A DNA stretch of 64,000 bases from Lutraria lutraria. Lineage: Eukaryota > Mollusca > Bivalvia > Venerida > Mactridae. The translations under genes were made by a program, and so were the position numbers. The number at the start of each line of letters is the position of its first letter. The first letter of the stretch is position 1. The stretch is from positions 32,750,399 to 32,814,398 of the forward strand of contig OZ026841.1 in the NCBI GenBank assembly GCA_964023205.1. Reading direction: 5' to 3'. A model generated the notes under the pieces. It was not told where the DNA came from, ran no database searches, and saw only the letters and a program-made list of their open reading frames with translations. Shown one piece after another: positions 12,401-23,500 of this stretch.

Positions 12401-13084
12401 GTTAACTGCTCACTGATGTAAAATTGGAATAATTTTAAAAGGAAATAATGCCTGGAGAAAAAGAAATAGTACAGAACAGAACTTTATTCAAGACGTATAC
12501 ATAGTAAATAGTCATATAAAAGTCAACAAAAGCTGTTTTATTTATAAGGATTATGATCATCTATATATTTAATCATGTTTGTGCGTATTGTTTTGAAAGC
12601 TATGACCGGCCCTAGTCACTCAAGAATCTGGTTCTGAAAATACTAAACTTGTTAATTTCATGAAATGTTCATAAAAAAAGTAGTTAAGCTTCGCTTTCGT
12701 TGTGTCCTATTTTTGCTTTTTTATATCATATATTACTATATAGGATATATTTACATTTTGTTATTGTACTGCACACATTCCCGCCTTTTTACGTTACGCT
12801 TAATATGATAATCATTATGACGTAACGTCCGTTATTTTATTATTTTATTATGTCTTGATAAAGGCGGTTGCGCCGAAACATAGACAAATGAAGAAATAAT
12901 ACTAGTTCGCAAATTTGTGTGTTTTGTTGTACAATTCAAAGTAATTAAATCTTCAAAAAATCAATGTTGTTGTTTTTCTTTACACTGAGATAATTATCAG
13001 ATATCAAAAACGCGGCAATTACGTTTTATTATTGTTAATTTATATGTAATTATATTTACCTGCTAGGAGAACAAACTTGAACAT
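9322..13084 (-). CDS. secreted three-domain Kazal-type protein (complete, five exons, 224 aa)
   Basis: Join complement of 13060-13084, 11668-11757, 10783-11004, 9766-9981 and 9322-9443: 675 nt, ATG to TAA, every intron phase 1 with GT-AG ends. Residues 1-16 (MFKFVLLAALISYVKA) are a signal peptide. Three six-cysteine Kazal domains follow: Cys 18/21/31/45/52/69, 90/96/105/116/123/140 and 164/168/177/188/195/212. Domains 2 and 3 carry the signature CGTDGQTYQNKC or CGSDGATYQNKC; domain 1 is divergent (CAFDGKNYQ). Ser/Thr-rich linkers of about 20 residues separate them. Kazal domains usually inhibit serine proteases through a loop after the second cysteine; the P1 positions here would be Asn23, Ser98 and Met170. 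Extracellular location is inferred from the signal peptide. A matrix or hemolymph role is possible; the target protease is unknown. Confidence 0.92.
9766..9981 (-). CDS. Kazal gene exon 4 (second half of domain 2, first half of domain 3)
   Basis: 216 nt, phase 1 on both sides. Starts NKCDFARAQCKYQANG and ends KVCGSDGATY. It is homologous to exon 3, pointing to exon duplication. Confidence 0.93.
10783..11004 (-). CDS. Kazal gene exon 3 (second half of domain 1, first half of domain 2)
   Basis: 222 nt, phase 1 on both sides. Starts TLANPCIFNVMACKYKVNG, passes through a Ser/Thr linker and ends CGTDGQTY. The acceptor CAG at 11005-11007 restores a Gln codon. Confidence 0.92.
11363..11438. repeat. 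imperfect inverted repeat, 28-nt arms
   Basis: Arms 11363-11390 (CGAGGGCTCAGCACAACACT...) and 11411-11438 (reverse match ending AACCCTCG) pair at about 24 of 28 positions around a 20-nt loop. It lies in the intron between Kazal exons 2 and 3; perhaps the end of a fold-back element. Confidence 0.7.
11668..11757 (-). CDS. Kazal gene exon 2
   Basis: Completes the signal peptide (LISYVKA) and encodes the first half of Kazal domain 1, DCGSCANSLTKEPLCAFDG. Acceptor TTACAG, donor GTAAGA. Confidence 0.9.
11864..12089 (-). mobile_element. tRNA-derived SINE, copy 1 (diverged)
   Basis: About 225 bp closely resembling the copy at 20526. Read on the - strand, the A-box-like CGAGTGGTTAAGGTC is kept, while the B box is eroded (GAGTTCTAGTC). 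It sits in intron 1 of the Kazal gene in the same orientation as the gene. Confidence 0.8.
12791..12930. repeat. inverted-repeat remnant with GGCG-GTTG-CGCC-GAAAC motif
   Basis: ACGTTACG and CGTAACGT form an 8-bp inverted repeat at about 12791-12828. Downstream, TGATAAAGGCGGTTGCGCC then GAAACA forms a short GC stem capped by GTTG. The pattern recalls GAAGGC...GCCGAAAC motifs near retroelement ends, but no coding remnant is present. Confidence 0.35.
13060..13084 (-). CDS. Kazal gene exon 1 (start codon, signal peptide start)
   Basis: ATG plus seven codons (MFKFVLLA) and one base, donor GTAAAT. The start was chosen because joining to exon 2 yields a textbook signal peptide ending in VKA before the first cysteine. 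Confidence 0.85.
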
Positions 13085-14505
13085 CTTTAGATGAGTACCA
13101 GAGGCCAACAGGATGGACAATGAAAATATGGAATAGTAACAATAATCAGAAAGACGTGATCGTAGTGAAATAAATCTACGTTGATCGTGATGTTACTGTA
13201 ACCAAATATAGACACTCGACATGATTATGTAAAAACGTTCGATAAGAAATGGTGCCAAACTTGTGATAGTATGTCCGATCTTTGAACTGAATATTTACCA
13301 AGGCTTATCGGTGCCATAAAGAGGCTAATGTGCATAGTTAACGTTAAGTTCAGATTAACAACATCTGGTTGAAATCTAAAAACTCCTTTCATTAAATTTT
13401 GCTGATAACTATGTATAATAAAAAGTAAATCAACCTGTATCAAAATTTAAATGGTTTTCATATACCTTGTATTTCTTTTCTAAATATTTAATCTTGAAAG
13501 AAAGTGTGTGATCCTCGGTTAGTCACACGAGCATTTCAATGATTTGATTCAAATGAGAATTTAGCGAAGGGCAAATCCGCGACAGAAACACAAGATGTAC
13601 GTACGTGTTACCAAACATAACATTAATTAATAGTCAGGTACGCTTAATTTACATATGCACGTTTCAAATAGCCATAGTTTTAGTTATCAAACTTCGCGTG
13701 TTTCCAGATAAAGTTTTATTTATTGAAGAAGAATTGAAATTAGTTCTATTATTTTAACTTTTGTAAAAATGGTTCAGAAATAGCTTTAGCGTACTTGCAT
13801 ATGAAAAAGATTAAAGTTCACTGCCTTGTTTGGTGACATGTTGGATTTCATGACACAAAAAATGTTAACGCTGATATATATTTATGTTTTATTATGCGTC
13901 CATTAAGATTAAAATAGATAGCAATCCGTTTTTTACAGGAATTTAATGGTTTGTTCAGCTCTGGAACACTATATTTATACGGTATACTTATATATTATAT
14001 CAGGAATGATAGCATCCCTGATTATATGTATAACTTTTTTAGTCACCCTCTATTTAAAGCATGATTGTTTCTTATTCCCATTGCATATCTTATTTGTTTT
14101 ATATGTTAAATTCAAAGTCAGTATACAGTGAAATGATGGTGTGACTTCTACCTGTGAAAATGATACTTACCAACTCAAAAATATCAATTTGATAATAATT
14201 CACGTAATCTTAGCATGTATACAGTAATCATGTGATGAATTAGACAGGTATAAAAAGAACTGACATTTGAAATCGCAATAACCCGTACGAAGACCGTACG
14301 TATACAGTCCATGTGTGTCAACTGTCAGCATGCAAGATATGAATTGACTAAGTAAATCTCGTGCAACATAAGGCCTTTCTATCAAGGGAGGTAAACGCTA
14401 CGAGTGTCACTATTAGAAGTTCATGAAAATGTAGAAATTACATAATCACCGTATGCAAAACGAAACTAATTTTTTTTATTTCATAAATTTGTTAATAATA
14501 CCATA
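13085..14505. other. head-to-head intergenic region between the Kazal gene and NUP42
   Basis: 1.4 kb of AT-rich DNA that should contain both promoters. TATAAAAAG occurs at 14249-14257 on the + strand, some 250 bp before the NUP42 ATG, but housekeeping genes usually lack a TATA box. No CpG-rich island is visible. Nothing else is assignable. Confidence 0.5.
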
Positions 14506-14590
14506 ATGCCTGTTTGTAAATTTTTCATGCAAGGATCGTGCCGTTATGGTAATAAATGTTGGAATGAGCATCCAAGCGGTAGCAATCAAG
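14506..14590 (+). CDS. NUP42: NUP42 exon 1 (CCCH zinc finger)
   Basis: ATG and 28 codons plus one base: cysteines 4, 12, 18 and His22 complete the whole zinc finger in one exon. Donor GTAAGT. Methionine 1 aligns with the human start. Confidence 0.96.
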
Positions 14591-17500
14591 GTAAGTTTGA
14601 AATGACGATCGTTATGTAGTGTTGGTAGTAGTATAGTAATATTCGGATAGTAGCCTTGTTCGGATAACTTCTCGAGTTCTTCTGCTATTCGAGATTTAAA
14701 ATTTCTTTTGTGTTATATTCAACTTTTTCTATATGTTTGTTGCTAGAAATTACGTTTCAAGTATTAAATATATGTTTACAGTGTTTTATTGTCATTTTTC
14801 TTATCTATATTAATTGAAAATGTAGAATACAGTATAGTCAGACAGGTGCAAATGTACCACTGCCTTTATGTACAATTTTATGCCTTATTATGTCAAAATT
14901 ATGGGGTTCAGCCTTGTCCATCAACTCAGGCAACTGCATCTACCTCAAAATGATTAAAAAGATGTTTCAGGCTTTTGTATTATAATTTAAGGTCTGTTGC
15001 ATTATATCCATTATAAATCTTGACTATTATACAATTCAGGTTTCAGTGTTACCGCACAGAGGCAGTTGTTTGGTAAAAAGGGAGGTGGTGGCGGTCAGCC
15101 TGTTTCGTTCAGAGATTCTTTTGGACAAAATCAGAATCCATACAAATGGATTGCACCTGATACTCAACAACAACAGTTAAAAAACAATCAAACTACTGCA
15201 CAACTATCGCCAGCAGATATTGTGTAAGTGATGAAAATAATTTTTTGTTTTAAATATCAAACCCAATGTTTTATACTATAGTGGCTTGTATAGGAACATA
15301 GCTTTAAGTTCAAATGAGAAAATAGTTGGAGTTGGAGGATTTCAGCATTCCATTTTTGATTTTTTTTTAATTCTGTTATTTTACCAAATAATCTATGTAA
15401 TTGAGAAATTGTAAGTTTGTAAATATCCAAGATTTTTTGTCCCAGACATCAGGTACTACGCTTCAAAAGTTGTAGGCTCAGCATACATGTTTGGTTCAAC
15501 TTGAATGTTACCATTTTCATTCATAACATTTCTCCTAAATAATGCTGAGAAAAATAGTCTCATACTTGGATAATCATGATTTAAACTTGAAAAATTAGTA
15601 ATATGAAAATAGGCTAAGCCTATGGAACGGGGAAGTCGAGAGCGAGTTCGATTAATAACTATAGTTACAATAGTTCAACTAAACATAGATCGAACCAACC
15701 CTAGTCGTGCTCTAGTCTGGTTAGTCTAGCTACTCTCGTTCAACCAACGATAATACGCTAGTTTATCTCGTTCCAAGATGGCAGCTATAGGAAATTTATA
15801 AGTAATTAATGACGTATTTCATTTGAATACATCGTATTTCTTTAATTAATATCATGATGCTGTAAAAGTGCAAAAGATCGTTAGATTTAGGGTTATGTAA
15901 GCATGTTTTGACCAACATAATTGAATGTTACCTAGTTAGGAAGTATTTATCATATGAATTCGCGATTCAACGTAAACATTGCCATTAGTCACTGGAATAT
16001 TATTCAAGCATCATTCATTTGAATGAACACGAATACATAGTGTTTTACATCCTGGGATCAAAAAGTCTTGATATTTGGCTTGGGTCGAAAAGTGTCTGGG
16101 TCGAAAAGACTCGCTTCTGTTTTGTTTTACCATAGTACGACTAGACTCAGTTCGATTAAGGACATGCGCAGTTTAACTTCCGGAGAGCTACTAAGGTTGT
16201 ACTATAGTTGTTTATCGAACTAGCTCCGAGTCTATTGGAAAGGAACGACAACTCTAGGTAGAGATTGGTCGAGCACCTTGCGTAAACAAAAAGTGACGTC
16301 ATTCTATTTCCTATTAAGCGTTTGTGCGCAAAACTTTAAGCAGACGCTTTTCACAAAGTTTACCAAAAGCGTTTGTATTTTGAAAATAAAGCTTCTTTTT
16401 TAAAAAACTTCGAATCGTTTGCTTTCTATTTCTTGTAAACAGATAGGAAAACATAAATATAAGTGAGTAATTATATTACGATGTAAAAAAATATTCCAAC
16501 ACGAGAACGAGAATTTAGTTGTTACAAACAAAATGTCGGCCAAAATGGCGGCCTCCATTCAATGATTTGGAAATGAGATTTTCGGCGATAGGTAATACAT
16601 TTGAAATTGTTTTAATTCACATTGAACCTTTTCTAACGTACGCATTGTCTATAGCCGGGCAAGGCCAAAGCCCGGGACCCGCTTCGCGGGCCCCGGTCTT
16701 TGACTTCCCCGTATAAATATGCCACCTCTGAGATCATTTGATCGCAATCTTAAAAAAGAAATGTTAGCATAGAAGCGTGATTCTTTAATTTGCACTGTTA
16801 AATATACTGTTAAAATTGTTGGTGTTTCTTGTGTTCCCTAGTCTTGTTTAGTGTTTATGAAGAATGTTAGTGTTTGTTACTAGAATTGCTTATGATGTAA
16901 CAATACTCAGCTTTATCAGCATTCTAAGGTGAGAACAATGTGAAAAGAGAAGTAGGTTATATTTTTGCTTGTTATAAGATTCATGGTCCAATCTGTAAAT
17001 CGTTAGCCCGGACTCATGCTTTGAATTGGATTGCTATAATCTACTGTCCTAGTTAAAAAATTCAAAACCTTAAATACAATATTATATGCATTGATGATGA
17101 TCTGTTGTAGGAAGGGGCTTGCTGGTGAGGTCTCTACCACTTGGGAAGGTGGCAAAATGTGGCCATTTTCTTGTTTAGGATTTGAAAAAGATTTGCCAAG
17201 TCTGCCAGGTAGGTGATTTATATTGTCGATATTCTTCTAACAGAAACTTAATTGCTTTATTTGTTGACCAATATTGGGAGACAGTTCTCTTTCTCCTAAC
17301 ACTTGTCCCCCTGTCTTACATTGTCCCCCCCCCCTACCTCCCTCACCACTCACTCACTACGAAGTTTTAGTATTGACCTAATTATTGAACTAACTTTATA
17401 AAAGAATCGATGTGTTAGCTATTTACTGTCATGAATTATTATGTTTTAAAGGCAGAATTCCTTGATTGGTCTGGATACTTGATGCTTTTTTAAGTACAAT

Positions 17501-20500
17501 CAAGTTGCCTGTATTTTTAATACCAAAGTATACCTAACTTTACAAATGTTTCTCATTATAGGTTTTACAGATATTTCTCCTGAAGAAATGAGACTGGAAG
17601 CTTATGAAGCCCTGAAGCAAGGATCTATTCAATCATATGTATGTAATCAGGGCCTTTATTTCACTATTTCTAGGACTGAAATTCGGCCCCATTCCCCTTC
17701 TTAATGAGTACATATATTTTCCCCTATTTTCATATTCATGAATGTATATATTTACAGATCATGACACATGTACTTGTCCGGTAATACTAGTGGCTCATTT
17801 TAAAATCACTTGTCAGCTAAACTTATATAATGGAGTGTCTTAGGTCTCTGGGCCTCGTGTTCTGTAGTTTGAATCCTGGGCTTACTGCTGCTTCTCGGGG
17901 ATATTGTCTGAAAGAATCACATTTAGGTCATTCTCTCTCCTTGCTGATTAGATTTGTAGAAAAGTTTGCAGCTGATAGCAGAAAACAAGTTTATATTAGT
18001 ATAAATAAAAAAGATAAAAGATTATACTTACTGCCTGTATTCAAGTAAAAACTGGTTTGGTTCACTGTCTGTATTCAACTAAAAACTGGTTTGGTTTACT
18101 GTCTGTATTCAACTAAAAACTGGTTTGGTTTACTGTCTGTATTCAACTAAAAACGGCTTAGGTTTACTGTCTGTATTCAACTAAAAAGTGGTTAGGTTTA
18201 CTGTCTGTATTCAACTAAAAACTGGTTATGTTTACTGTTTGTATTCAACTAAAAACTGGTTATGTTTACTGTCTGTATTCAACTAAAAACGGGTTATGTT
18301 TACTGTCTGTATTCAACTAAAAATGGGTTAGGTTTACTGTCTGTATTCAACTAAAACCTGGTTATGTTTACTGTCTGTATTCAACTAAAAACGGGTTAGG
18401 TTTACTGTCTGTATTCAACTAAGAACTGGTTAGGTTTACTGTCTGTATTCAACAAAAAACTGGTAAGTTTACTGTCTGTATTCAACAAAAAACTGGTAAG
18501 TTTACTGTCTGTATTCAACTAAAAACTGGTTAGGTTTACAGCCTGTATTCAACTAAAAACTGGTTTGGTTTACTGTTTGTATTCAACTAAAAACTGGTTA
18601 GGTTTACTGTCTGTATTGAATGTACATGTAATAGGAAGTATGAAAAAATGCTAAGATTAAAAAAAAATGTTTATTTATTATTATAAGATTTGAAAATGTT
18701 AGGGTATATTACCCACAAATTATATTAAAGACTTTTTTGTCTTAAAAAGCTACATTTGAAGGACTGTTAATTTAAGTTCTACACACATTTCACTTGTTTA
18801 ATCATGATGTTAGATAGTCTTCTTTTTTGTTTCTGTCACAATTTATTTCCATTAGGTGCCGAAACATGTTGATTGTTTCTTAGATAATTGGATTACAAGC
18901 TGTGTGAAAAACTGCTCCGAACATTGCTCTGAACTGTGTGCTAATATCTCAGCCCTTCCATTTTAATATAGACTTGTTATATTTTTTATATAGCTTGTGA
19001 AACAAATTACCAGAATTTATATCAATCACTTATGATGACTGCAACTTGGATTAGCGGCTCTACAGTGCAACCTCTACAATGCAACACTCTTTATGAGTAG
19101 CAAAATTATGTTGTTGTTGAGAGGTTGTTGCTCTAGAGAAGTTAAATTATTTGTAAAATCGTGCTGTTGCTGAAGGGAGGTTGTTGCTCTATAGAGGATC
19201 GCTCTGGAGAGGTTGTACTGTAGTTGCACAAAATCTGATAATTTGAAAATCATGGTAGAAATTCACAAACTTTATTTTGTTCCTTGGTTTCTGAACTGTA
19301 TGGTTATCATGAATGTTTTCAAGCAGTCTTCGAATTAGTGGGTTGCCCCCTGCCCGAAAGGATATTTTTCCTTCTTTAAGTCTTTTGGAGGGCAACCTAG
19401 TTTTAGAGAGTTTCCTTCACAAAGTATATAGTCGAGCAACCTGTCACAAAAAATTAATTCAAAGACTGGTTTTGAACATTAATTTTGTCAATATCTCTCA
19501 TGGATTCCTTTCACAATATTGGAATCATCATGCTAGGAAGAAAACTAGAATTTATAAAATACAGTAAATCCTCCCTTACAACCTACCTCAATATTAAGTC
19601 TACTTATTTGAGGAGAGCGATTTACTGAATATTGTACAATCTGACGTCAATTTTAATATAAAGATTGTTTGATTTGGTATTGGTGGATTATTTTTGCACC
19701 TTGTATGGTTTATCATCAAATTCTTGTTTAGGGGTCATTTTGTTGACTGTTAATTGTGGAAATCAGGCCAGTACTAGACCACAGTCCAGGAAAATTGGTT
19801 CGCTTAATTGTCTACTATTGTGGAAAACCGGCGAAAACCTGAAAAAACATTAATGTTCAATTGCTTAGATAAATAGGTATAAAATGTACATCTTGATGAA
19901 TAAAAGTTGTCTCCCCTCTTTCAACACAGAATCCTGTTATTATTAATAATAATAATAATTACTAGCTGTTTTTGTTACGATTTGAAATTAAATGCAGTTG
20001 TGTAAATTTGGACTATATGTTCTTATTTTTTTAATCGAGGCCTTTGTGTGAAGGATAAGCTGAGTGAAATGTTGATGGTACATTTTATGATTTGGCAAGT
20101 TGGAGTGGTGCTAATGAACGCTGTACCCTAGGGCTAGTTGCACTAACTAGCTGTATAATAATGCATTTTCGTAACCATGGATATTGTTTGTTTTATTCCA
20201 GATACAAAAAGTTGAAGCTGCTTTTAATCAAGTAAATGTCCAGCGGCAGGAATTGAGGAACCCAAACATGTCTCTTAAACAGAAACTGGTGAATGTTTTA
20301 TAATCTTCTCTACATCTATGAGTATGAATTTGTTCCAAACTCGTGTATTACATGCACTTGTTGTAATATTACTTGTCTCAGTGTGTTTTCTTGGAAGTTT
20401 TTCAAAAAGAAGCAAAAGTATCAGTTAATTCAGTGAAGTTTTATGTCGATGAATCTGAAATGATCTTGCCTAAGTATTTCTTCAGACTTAAAATTATGCA

Positions 20501-23500
20501 CGAAATGCTATCATTTGTTTATTTGAGTTTTACGCCCCTTTTCAATAGTCAGTCTTATGAGGTGGACAGTTCACCAAGCATCGTTGCTTGGAAAAACCTG
20601 TACTAGACTCCCATCCTCTGTAAGCAACTGCCTACTTTCCCACATAAAAAGACATGGTCGGTAGCTGGGCACGAACCCATGACCCCCTATCAGTGAGAGG
20701 TAACAGTGATTTGAAGTCAGTGACCTTAACCACTCGACCACAGAGGAGGCTCTGAAATGCTCTCAATTTTTTTTTCTTACAAGATGTATATTCTTATTTG
20801 TTATGTTCAATCAAGTCTTCATGGCATGAAAAAGATCACCACTCTTGTTTTCAATACAGTTAATTGATGATTTAATTAACTGTAAGGAGTAGAAAACTAG
20901 AATAAGAGTTTACAGAATTAGGATCTTATTTCTTGCCCACAGAAATAATGGTAATGGAGTTGGTTTGTACTGAAAACCTAAATTCAATACGGCACCAGTA
21001 GGAGGCTAATTTTGTAAAGTACATGATGTATAAGTGAAATGGAAAAACACTGAATACAAACTCGTAGATGCCACACAGTGCAAGAATTATACGAATTGCG
21101 GCATGCCAAAATAAATTACCATTTTTGTTGGAATTTTCTGTCTGTCAAGTCTTTGTGAGGATGCTTCAGGCGCAAAAATGGAAGCTAACCACATCGACGA
21201 ATACCTCAGATTCACAATTAATGAAGGAATGCTGCCTTATATAACCAATATTGTTTCTTATTTGAAGTAATTTATCTTTTTTTTCTTTGTATCATTATAT
21301 TTATTAATTACTGTATTTTATCAATGGTCATTATCTGGTCGAAGTAAACTTTAGGCAATGGAAAACTTTTTCTTTGAATTTAATGATATAAGTGGTGATT
21401 TTAAAGATTCAATTTTTAGCTCTTTTTTAGCTATGTTGATTGTGTGTTGTCCGTCCATCAGTGCATCAATAATTGCTTTAAACATCTCCTTCTTACGCAG
21501 TTGGCCAATTTAAAGAAAACTTCACAGGGGTGTTCCTTGCAAGAAGCTCTACCAAAATTGTTAAAAAAAATAATTTTATTAAAAACTCTGGTTGCCATAG
21601 CAACCAGTAGGAAAAACTTTAAAAATCTTACTGTCCAAAACCACAGGGCATAGAGCTTAGATATTTGGTGTGTAGCATTGCCTAGTGGATCTCTAACAAG
21701 TTTGTTAAAATTATCGCTCTGGGGTCAAAATTGGCCCTGCCCCAGGGGTAACTTGATTTTACATAGACTTATATAGGAAAGTTTTAAAATATCTTCTTGT
21801 CGGAAACTACAATGCATAGAGTTTAGATATTTGGTGTGTAGATTTGTTTTTTGGACCACTACCAAGTTTGTACAAATTATGGGCCTGGGGACAAAATTGA
21901 CCCCGTCCCAGCCTTTACTTGATTTTACATGGGCTTACATAGGGAAGTTGAAAAAAATCTTCTTAATGTGACAATATTCACAAAGTAACATGATAATAAA
22001 TAAATGTGACAATAGTGATTGTCATGTGAGCGATATAGGGCCATCTTGGCCCTCTTGTTTAAAATTTCACCATCTGATGGTACAGAAGTTTCTAGGATAA
22101 TTTGCATACTTCAGTTTTTGTTTGTACTTTAGACTGAAAGTGTGAGAAGTTAAATATAGAAGTGCTTTTATCATTTTATCTTATTTATCTTCAGATCTCA
22201 TTCATAGAAGATTGTAGACGTAAGAAATCTAGTGGGTAAGTTATGATGTTTTATTTTGTGGAACAGATTATCTACAAAAAAATAGTATCACTACTTAAGG
22301 ACTGGTTCACCTTTGCCATAAAGTAAATTTGAGTTTATTAAACCAGTCTGAAATGAAGTATTGCCATTGGTCAACTTTAGCGGTATGTTCAGAATCAACC
22401 AATCAGAGACATGATCAGACTGGTTGGTGGACTTAGTGAAATATTTTCATTTTACTTTTGTATGAGACTGGGATTTGAGCTCTGTGATTGTAATCAAACT
22501 GACCTAGATTTTTTTATTTCTGGTAATTACCAGATGTATGTATGCCTGATTCTGATTCTGGAAGTTCAGGATTGTGTTTGACTTAGATATGGTCCTTGTT
22601 AAACCCTTTACACTGATCGAGAAGAGCAGTGATTGCACAATAATTGCAACTATGGTTTATCATTTACATTATCTAATCAAGTTCAAGATTAGTGGACGCA
22701 ATGATATAATTCAGGGCTCTCCTTTGACCCTTTAAATGGCATTTAGACTCTTGAAATTTGTAAAATAAGGTTTTTGACTCTTGTGAATTGGAACCAAAGG
22801 ATCAAATTTACTATTACGTTAGTAGGAAATTTTGTTGAATCCTTTTGAATTCCTCATTTTGACCCCAACTTTTGAAGTCTAGGGAGCACCCTGTAATTGA
22901 AGAATTAATGAAACATTTATGCTTTGTTATGATGCTCTTAGAAAGTGTTTCACCAACACTTTCTAAGAACATTTGGTTGCCCTAATTAGAACAAATATGA
23001 AATTTAATGTCCAGCTGGTATGTTAAAGTTTCTAAGTTGCAAAGGGTACTGGAAAAGGGCTCAAACACTGTACTGTAAGTTTATGGGTTTAATTTAAATC
23101 CGGTAACTTTTTCAAATTCATCTTACAAACACAAGTCCTGGTCCTGAGGTTATTAGTTTGAGATCTGACTACAATCTCAATTTTATTCTCAAAGTACTTT
23201 GTTTGAAAAGATATTCAAATACATGCTCAGACTAATTATGTTGACAGATTAATGTAATGTCAGTTTCAAAATTATTTTATCGTAATTTACTCAGATGCAG
23301 TAATAATACTCAAACTAGATTTCAGGTTAGAGAATAATCTCACATTAATTATAACCTTCAACCATAAGCTCAATATCTGCTTGAATGTTCTTAATAAAGT
23401 CAAAAACATTAGATCATTTTTGTATAGTTTCAATTGAATGATAAAATCTAATTCCTTTTGCAATGATGTATGTTTTTATACATTTATAGGGTAAACATAC

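Noticed and set aside
12851..12885. Hammerhead-ribozyme-like core (TGATAAAGGCGGTTGCGCC then GAAAC)
   Set aside because: The core should be CTGANGA but reads TTGATAA, and the pairing TGTCT/AGACA closes directly around the core instead of giving three stems.
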